This document shows positions 8,062 through 12,453 of a DNA stretch of 13,880 nucleotides, one piece after another (position 1 is the first letter of the stretch; every line of letters starts with the position of its first letter). The stretch spans positions 1 through 13,880 of the forward strand of contig WRBU01000006.1 in the NCBI GenBank assembly GCA_009784355.1. Direction: 5' to 3'. Source of the DNA: Defluviitaleaceae bacterium. GTDB lineage: Bacteria; Bacillota; Clostridia; Lachnospirales; WRAX01. The notes beneath the pieces were generated by a model, which had not been told where the DNA came from, made no database searches, and saw only the letters and a list, made by a program, of their open reading frames with translations. The position numbers were made by a program, and so were the translations under genes.

Positions 8062-9082
8062 AGATTAGCCCACCATCAGCATTTTCTACAACATCCCCAA
8101 TAATATAAGGGGTTTCGCCAAGAACCTTAAGACGTGCAACGGCTTCATCTGCATCCTTTTGCGCAACGCAAAAAGTCATGCCAATGCCCATGTTGAATAT
8201 ATTGTGCATTTCGTGGTTTTCAATGCGCCCTTCACGCTCTAAATAACCAAAAACAGGATGGACATCCCAACTGCCCAATTTTACACGGGCTTGCAAACCA
8301 TTTTTCAACATACGAGGCACATTCTCTAAAAACCCACCGCCCGTTATGTTAGAAATGCCCTTAACATCAATACTTTCCATTAATCCCTGCACAGTTTTTG
8401 CGTACATTTTTGTCGGAACAAGAAGTTCCTCGCCCAAGGTCTTTCCAAACTCTGCAATATATCTGCCAACATTTTCCTCGTTGGGGCGCACAATTTTACG
8501 CACAAGGGAATATCCATTGGAGTGCAACCCGCTTGAAGCAATGCCAATTAAAATATCGCCAGCAGCAGTTTTTGCGCCGTCAATAATATTTTTTCTGTCA
8601 ATAATACCAACAGCCATGCCTGCAAGGTCGTATTCATCATCTGGCATCATTTCGGGATGTTCTGCAGTTTCTCCTCCAACAAGAGCACAGCCCGCCTGCC
8701 TACATCCTTCAGCAATTCCTGACACAATTTGCTCAATTTTTTTAGGGAACACCTTGCCCGTAGCAATATAATCCAAAAAAAACAGCGGCTTTGCGCCATT
8801 GCAAATAATATCATTAACAGAATATGCCACCAAATCTATACCAACAGTATCATGTTTATCCATAACAAAAGCAATTTTTAGCTTTGTCCCAACCCCATCA
8901 GTGCCGCTTACAAGCACTGGTTCTTCCATATCTTTAAAAGCCGAAAGGGAAAAAAGCCCCGCAAAACCGCCAAGACCCGACAACACCCCCGGGATTTTGG
9001 TCGAAGAAACATGCTCTTTTATCAATTCTACCGCTTCATAGCCAGCGTGTACATCCACACCCGATTGCTTATAATTATCCAC
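8054..9082 (-). CDS. purM: Phosphoribosylformylglycinamidine cyclo-ligase PurM
   Basis: PurM (AIR synthetase) closes the imidazole ring using ATP, converting FGAM to AIR. The 342-residue protein has the usual motifs: GTDGVGTKLKIA (60-71), SVNDIICNGAKPLFFLDYIATGK (88-110 region) and ALVGGETAEHPEMM (133-146). Length is normal. The start is GTG at 9082, with a perfect GGAGG (9094-9090) at a 7-nt spacer. First gene of the visible purine cluster, about 58 bp downstream of the promoter's -10 box and 114 bp after the response regulator gene on the same strand. Confidence 0.96.
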   Translation of the reverse strand: MDNYKQSGVDVHAGYEAVELIKEHVSSTKIPGVLSGLGGFAGLFSLSAFKDMEEPVLVSGTDGVGTKLKIAFVMDKHDTVGIDLVAYSVNDIICNGAKPLFFLDYIATGKVFPKKIEQIVSGIAEGCRQAGCALVGGETAEHPEMMPDDEYDLAGMAVGIIDRKNIIDGAKTAAGDILIGIASSGLHSNGYSLVRKIVRPNEENVGRYIAEFGKTLGEELLVPTKMYAKTVQGLMESIDVKGISNITGGGFLENVPRMLKNGLQARVKLGSWDVHPVFGYLEREGRIENHEMHNIFNMGIGMTFCVAQKDADEAVARLKVLGETPYIIGDVVENADGGLIYV

Positions 9083-9139
9083 GTAAAAACCTCCAATTTT
9101 GCCAAATGTAACAATGTTTGTGCGTACACATACGGAAAC

Positions 9140-9168
9140 ATTTTACCAGCTTCTTACACAAATGTCAA
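9140..9168 (-). promoter_or_regulatory. SigA-type promoter of purM-purN-purD
   Basis: Minus-strand TTGACA (9168-9163), a 17-bp spacer and TAAAAT (9145-9140) give a strong housekeeping promoter. Just downstream, around the expected start, are the overlapping short dyads CGTA-TGTG-TACG and TGTG-TACG-CACA (about 9121-9134). I see no PurR box of the Bacillus CCGAAC type and no purine riboswitch in the ~55-nt leader. Confidence 0.85.
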
Positions 9169-9196
9169 CACTTTATTAAAATTGAGTTTCTTTTCT

Positions 9197-10801
9197 TTAT
9201 CTGCGGTATTCCATGGGGTTCATACCTTCACGGCGTTTAAAAACAGAGCGAAACACCCTAGCATCAAAAAAGCCCACCTTTGCGCCAACTTCCTCTTCTG
9301 TCAGCTCACTATCATCACTGTTCAAAATCTCCTTCGCTTTATTAATGCGGGTAGCCATCAAATATTCACGAAAAGACATTCCGCTGCGCTGTGCAAAAAC
9401 TTTTCCCAAAAACTCCGCTGTTGTGCCGTATTGGGATGCCAGTATATCAAGGCTTATATCTTCAAAGAAATACTCGTCCACATGGCTTCTCGCAAGCATA
9501 ACCATGCGCTTTGAATTTTCTGCCGTTTGAGCATTAACAAAGCCGCAAAAGGCTTGTAATGCCGTTTCCATAAGGCTTTGAGCATCACTAATTGTCTTAA
9601 TCCCCAAAATATCACCGAAGTTAAAAAATTCTCTGAGACGACCTTCAGCTTCCATTCCTATTTCTGAGGCATAGCGGCTTATACTTATCACAATATTCAT
9701 CATTATTCGCGGAAGCAGCATTGGCGGCAAATCTCCCGCCGTTTTTAAGTCTCCTAAAATCTCCCTCAATAGCTTAATTGCATAGTCATATTCCCCCGTA
9801 ACGGCGGTATAGACAAGGTTTTCCTCTTTGCGTTTAGGGTATCTATATGTTATGTGGTTTTTTGGCTCTACAAAGTCTATGGGTATTATGCTGTTGTATC
9901 CCATTAAATATCGGTATCTTAACGCCGCCTCTGCTTGACGGGAAGAAAAACGCAAGCTGGTTAGCTCTTTATAAATGCGCCCCAAGCCAATGGTGGTTTC
10001 TAGCCCGCAGCGTTTGTGCAAAAAATCTTTGAGACTTGATAAATATTCTAAAAGCTCATTTTGATTTTCAATACCGTAAATAAGGCATTTTATTGAGTTA
10101 AAGCTATCTATAAAGGCGTAGCCTGTCTTATCTTCCCCTAAAAACTGTTGGGTATGCCAAAAAATGCGGTATATCATCAGGTGCTTGCTCCGCTCGTCAA
10201 GCCCCTGCATAACAGTTTTAAAATGGTCTATGCGCAGCGACAAAGCTGCATAGGGGGGCTGCAAGTTCAAATCAAAATACTGCATAGACGATGCAATTTC
10301 ATCATCATCTTGCACCACACCCGTAAGCAGATTGTGCAAAAATCTGCTGCGGAATAACTCTCTGTCGCGGGCATATTCAGCAAGAATTTGAGCATCTTCC
10401 TCTTTTTGCCTTGCTTCGTCCTCAATTACAGAAACAATATGCCCCATAGCCAACTTAAATTCTGCCCCTTTTATGGGCTTATACATGAAATCTATCGCGC
10501 CGTAATCCATGGAAGCCCTCAAATAATCATGGTCGTCATAAGTGCCTACCATCAAAATTTTAACACCGGCATAACGCCCTGCGGCTTCGGAAATTGTACG
10601 CAATGTGCCAAGTCCAAAAAAGCGTATATCCATAACAATGACTTCTGGTTTGTTTTTTTCTATCAGTCCCCAAAACTTGTCCAAAGACGCTTCGTGTAAT
10701 GCAGCAACAATTTTTACAGTACGGTCAAAGTCGGCTTTTAAATGCGCCCGCAAAACATTAGCCACCTCAGGGCTATAATCCGCTATCAAAACTTTAACCA
10801 T
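9197..10801 (-). CDS. AraC-family response regulator (YesN type), orphan
   Basis: A 534-residue transcription factor in three parts: an N-terminal receiver domain (about 1-125), a middle region (about 150-400) resembling the degenerate GGDEF/regulatory domain of YesN-like regulators (LSLRIDHFKT, GLGRIYKELTSLRFS), and a C-terminal AraC-type double helix-turn-helix (about 430-534; ISLDILASQYGTTAEFLGKVF, then GFFDARVFRSVFKRREGMNPMEYRR). In the receiver, Asp58 (VIVMDIRF), Thr87 and Lys108 (YKPI) are in place, but the acidic pair near residue 8 is Asp-Tyr rather than Asp-Asp/Glu. YesN regulators usually sit beside a sensor kinase, often with sugar transport genes; none is here. ATG at 10801 has GAGGTG with a 5-nt spacer. 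Its targets cannot be told from the sequence. The promoter is unclear; a weak TTGCGG-17-TATATC (10883-10855) overlaps the divergent RNA promoter. Confidence 0.9.
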   Translation of the reverse strand: MVKVLIADYSPEVANVLRAHLKADFDRTVKIVAALHEASLDKFWGLIEKNKPEVIVMDIRFFGLGTLRTISEAAGRYAGVKILMVGTYDDHDYLRASMDYGAIDFMYKPIKGAEFKLAMGHIVSVIEDEARQKEEDAQILAEYARDRELFRSRFLHNLLTGVVQDDDEIASSMQYFDLNLQPPYAALSLRIDHFKTVMQGLDERSKHLMIYRIFWHTQQFLGEDKTGYAFIDSFNSIKCLIYGIENQNELLEYLSSLKDFLHKRCGLETTIGLGRIYKELTSLRFSSRQAEAALRYRYLMGYNSIIPIDFVEPKNHITYRYPKRKEENLVYTAVTGEYDYAIKLLREILGDLKTAGDLPPMLLPRIMMNIVISISRYASEIGMEAEGRLREFFNFGDILGIKTISDAQSLMETALQAFCGFVNAQTAENSKRMVMLARSHVDEYFFEDISLDILASQYGTTAEFLGKVFAQRSGMSFREYLMATRINKAKEILNSDDSELTEEEVGAKVGFFDARVFRSVFKRREGMNPMEYRR

Positions 10802-10832
10802 AAAATCACCTCAAAAGTTTTCTAAAAAACGC

Positions 10833-10862
10833 TTGCATATATGCATAAATATGTGATATAAT
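10833..10862 (+). promoter_or_regulatory. Plus-strand promoter of the small antisense RNA
   Basis: TTGCAT (10833-10838), an 18-bp spacer and TATAAT (10857-10862) with an extended -10 TG (10854-10855). It points away from the response regulator gene and towards the small toxin-like ORF on the other strand. A perfect 12-bp palindrome TGCATATATGCA (10834-10845) covers its -35 region and could be an operator. Confidence 0.65.
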
Positions 10863-10868
10863 CTAATA

Positions 10869-10952
10869 AAGGGGCAACCGCAAAGCGGTTGGCGTTGGTG
10901 AAACGGTGAAACAAATAACCGCTACTTTGACCGGAGGCGGTTATTTCCTTTT
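10869..10952 (+). ncRNA. Candidate antisense antitoxin RNA
   Basis: Expected to start about 7 nt after TATAAT. It holds hairpin CAACCGC-AAA-GCGGTTG (10875-10891) and then a 10-bp hairpin AAATAACCGC/GCGGTTATTT (10913-10922 with 10937-10946) followed by CCTTTT. It has no credible ORF. It would be complementary to the 3' end and terminator of the small minus-strand gene, the same converging layout as RatA opposite txpA. If the first terminator is read through, the RNA would continue to the stronger terminator at 11140-11165 and cover the whole gene. The end position is inferred. Confidence 0.5.
10913..10946. terminator. Bidirectional terminator-like hairpin
   Basis: Perfect 10-bp inverted repeat with a 14-nt loop containing ACTTTGACCGG. 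On the plus strand it is followed by CCTTTT, on the minus strand by GTTT. The stop codon of the small minus-strand ORF lies in the stem. It can end both converging transcripts. Confidence 0.65.
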
Positions 10953-11093
10953 AACGGGAAATATGTCTACAAAATATGTAATCAGCTTTACAAATGCTTT
11001 TAAAGCTGCATAAATTTCGTATGTCGACCTTGCAGTTTCGCTTTGCGAAACCAACCCAAGAGGGTCGCTGGCGAAGCCAGTGCTGGGCGTCAC
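10941..11093 (-). CDS. Candidate TxpA/BsrG-like small membrane toxin, possibly degenerate
   Basis: A 50-codon ORF from GTG 11093 (57 codons from in-frame GTG 11114, which has AAGG at 6 nt). Residues 23-50 read STYEIYAALKAF, then VKLITYFVDIFPVKRK: one hydrophobic helix (about 27-45, interrupted by two lysines) and a basic tail, as in type I toxins; the S/T-Y-E start matches what I recall of TxpA (MSTYES). At the usual start position the codon is AGG (Arg22), not ATG. Residues 1-22 are encoded by DNA that folds into perfect hairpins, so this block may be an in-frame insertion or leader. The strong AAAGGGGGTGA ribosome site (11100-11090) overlaps GTG 11093 and sits in a CTCCC-GAAA-GGGGG hairpin. 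It has its own minus-strand promoter and a converging antisense RNA. No homology search was possible; a pure structured RNA is the alternative. Confidence 0.5.
   Translation of the reverse strand: MTPSTGFASDPLGLVSQSETARSTYEIYAALKAFVKLITYFVDIFPVKRK
10983..11008. repeat. Perfect 8-bp inverted repeat inside the small ORF
   Basis: CAGCTTTA (10983-10990) and TAAAGCTG (11001-11008) flank a 10-nt loop. It lies in the part encoding the hydrophobic helix, so the small mRNA and any long antisense RNA would both be folded here. Confidence 0.7.
11025..11080. repeat. Cluster of nested hairpins in the N-terminal block of the small ORF
   Basis: CGACC/GGTCG (11025-11029 with 11063-11067) encloses GTTTCGC-TTT-GCGAAAC (11035-11051); directly next to it is CTGGC-GAA-GCCAG (11068-11080). 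The block is GC-richer than its surroundings and reads in frame with the toxin-like ORF. Confidence 0.75.
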
Positions 11094-11106
11094 CCCCTTT
11101 CGGGAG
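11093..11106 (-). promoter_or_regulatory. Ribosome-site-sequestering hairpin
   Basis: In the minus-strand transcript CTCCC (11106-11102) pairs with GGGGG (11097-11093) across a GAAA tetraloop. The G-run is the Shine-Dalgarno-like sequence of the small ORF, so folding would limit its translation, a common control in type I toxin mRNAs. Confidence 0.5.
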
Positions 11107-11139
11107 ATATTCACCAACTGCCTTGCTTATTGACTGCCC

Positions 11140-11165
11140 GATGTGATTGTATCACATCTTTTTTT
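11140..11165 (+). terminator. Rho-independent terminator (plus strand)
   Basis: GATGTGAT-TGT-ATCACATC, a perfect 8-bp stem with a 3-nt loop, followed by seven T (11159-11165), then ATTTT. It would stop plus-strand transcription just before the lysC promoter. The same palindrome surrounds the -10 box of the minus-strand promoter. Confidence 0.75.
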
Positions 11166-11174
11166 ATTTTGCAA
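11146..11174 (-). promoter_or_regulatory. Minus-strand promoter of the small toxin-like gene
   Basis: TTGCAA (11174-11169), a 17-bp spacer and TACAAT (11151-11146), with an extended -10 TG just upstream. Start expected near 11139, giving a leader of about 45 nt before GTG 11093. The -10 box lies at the centre of the GATGTGAT/ATCACATC palindrome. Confidence 0.65.
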
Positions 11175-11188
11175 CAAATAATTCTGCT

Positions 11189-11217
11189 TTGACAGCCCAG
11201 TAATAAGGTGATATAAT
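11189..11217 (+). promoter_or_regulatory. Promoter of lysC-glgB
   Basis: Consensus TTGACA (11189-11194), 17-bp spacer and TATAAT (11212-11217). The start would be near 11224, leaving a leader of only about 15 nt, too short for a lysine riboswitch or an attenuator. Confidence 0.88.
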
Positions 11218-11238
11218 CGAATTGAAAGGCGGGATAAG

Positions 11239-12453
11239 ATGAGCATAATTGTACAAAAATACGGCGGCAGCTCTGTTGCTACAATAGAACGAATGGAAAA
11301 TGTCGCACGCCGCATAATATCCGCAAAGGAAGCAGGGCATAAAGTTGTGGTTGTGCTTTCTGCCAGAGGAGATACCACCGACGACCTTTTGAAGTTGGCA
11401 AACGAAGCCAACCCAAACGGCAGCAATCGTGAACGGGATATGCTTCTTTCTGTTGGCGAGCAAATTTCTGTGGCTATGATGGCTATGATTTTACAGCGCA
11501 TGGGGCATGGTGCAAAGTCGCTTACCGCACGGCAGGCAGGTATAATGTCTACATCCGAATATTCAAATGCACGTATCACTAATATAGACACTCCTAGAAT
11601 TATTATGGAATTGGATGCTGGCAATATCGTGCTTATTGCTGGTTTTCAAGGCGAAACTGCACATGGTGATGTTGCCACCCTTGGGCGAGGTGCCTCCGAC
11701 ACAACAGCAGTTGCCCTTGCGGCAGTGTTAAATGCCAAAAGATGTGAAATTTACACTGACGTTGAAGGGGTATATTCCGCCGACCCCCGCATTGTGCCAA
11801 ATGCGTTAAAATTGCCCGAAATAAGTTATTTTGAGATGTTAGAAATGGCAGCGTCGGGTGCAAAGGTTTTGGCAAGCCGTTCTGTAGGTTTGGCAAGAAA
11901 GTATGGTGTTCAAATTGTTGTGCTGTCCAGCATGGCAGAAGCTGAGGGTACCGTTATAAAGGAGGAAGCAAAAGTGGAGGGAATTTTTGTAAGCGGCGTT
12001 GTGTCTAATAAAAATATTGCACGTTTTAGCCTTTCGGGTGTTAAGGATGCCCCTGGTGTATGGTTTAAAATGTTTTCTGTAATGAACAAAAAAGATATTG
12101 CTATTGACTTTGTGTATCAGCGCAAGCTGGCAGACGGCACAAAAGACATCTCCTTTACAGTAGAAACGGAGCGTCTGCAAGACACAAAAAGCGTGCTGGA
12201 AGAAAATGTCCATGTGCTTAACTTTTTAGGCTATAAAGTGAATGAAAATGTGGCGAAGCTGTCGGTTGTTTCCAGCGGGATGGCAACAAACCCCGGTATT
12301 CCTGCCATGATGTGTGAAGCTCTTTTTGATGCAGGCATTAATATAGACAGCCTTTCAACATCAGAAACCAGAATCAGCGCAATTATAGATAAAAAAGACA
12401 TCGACAAAGGTACACAAGTCGTCCACGACAAGTTTTTTGGGGTGATGCCATGA
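11239..12453 (+). CDS. lysC: Aspartate kinase (aspartokinase)
   Basis: Phosphorylates aspartate with ATP, the first step towards lysine, diaminopimelate, threonine and methionine. The 404-residue protein has the N-terminal catalytic motif VQKYGGSSVA (5-14), the SVGEQISVAM segment (71-80), LGRGASDTTAVALAA (148-162; the family usually has GGSDTTA) and TDVEGVYSADPRIVPNA (173-189). The C-terminal part (about 250-404) carries two ACT regulatory domains, including GMATNPGIPAMMCEAL and GINIDSLSTSETRIS. It resembles class II aspartokinases of the B. subtilis LysC / Corynebacterium LysC type. ATG at 11239 follows AAAGGCGGG. A strong internal ribosome site with GTG at codon 246 probably gives a separate regulatory subunit. 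It overlaps glgB by 4 bp. Confidence 0.95.
   Translation: MSIIVQKYGGSSVATIERMENVARRIISAKEAGHKVVVVLSARGDTTDDLLKLANEANPNGSNRERDMLLSVGEQISVAMMAMILQRMGHGAKSLTARQAGIMSTSEYSNARITNIDTPRIIMELDAGNIVLIAGFQGETAHGDVATLGRGASDTTAVALAAVLNAKRCEIYTDVEGVYSADPRIVPNALKLPEISYFEMLEMAASGAKVLASRSVGLARKYGVQIVVLSSMAEAEGTVIKEEAKVEGIFVSGVVSNKNIARFSLSGVKDAPGVWFKMFSVMNKKDIAIDFVYQRKLADGTKDISFTVETERLQDTKSVLEENVHVLNFLGYKVNENVAKLSVVSSGMATNPGIPAMMCEALFDAGINIDSLSTSETRISAIIDKKDIDKGTQVVHDKFFGVMP
11958..11976 (+). promoter_or_regulatory. Internal ribosome site and GTG start for aspartokinase beta subunit
   Basis: AAAGGAGG (11958-11965), an 8-nt spacer and in-frame GTG (11974-11976, codon 246) would start a 159-residue product (11974-12453) made of the ACT domains only. 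In B. subtilis and Corynebacterium, alpha2beta2 aspartokinases make their beta subunit from just such an internal start at about codon 245-250. Confidence 0.7.

Noticed and set aside
9011..9514. 167-codon plus-strand ORF across purM start and the regulator C-terminus
   Set aside because: It spans two genes and a promoter on the other strand and shows no protein-family features.
11022..11107. SRP RNA, 6S RNA, RNase P RNA or tmRNA
   Set aside because: The hairpins are dense, but the signature segments of these RNAs are absent and the region is too short for RNase P or tmRNA.
10863..11238. Known riboswitch (lysine L-box, T-box or purine) in the hairpin-rich gap
   Set aside because: None of the conserved core sequences I know for these classes is present, and the lysC promoter lies downstream of all the hairpins.
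11127..11624. 165-codon minus-strand ORF overlapping the start of lysC
   Set aside because: Antisense to the conserved aspartokinase N-terminus, crosses the lysC promoter and has no recognisable motif.
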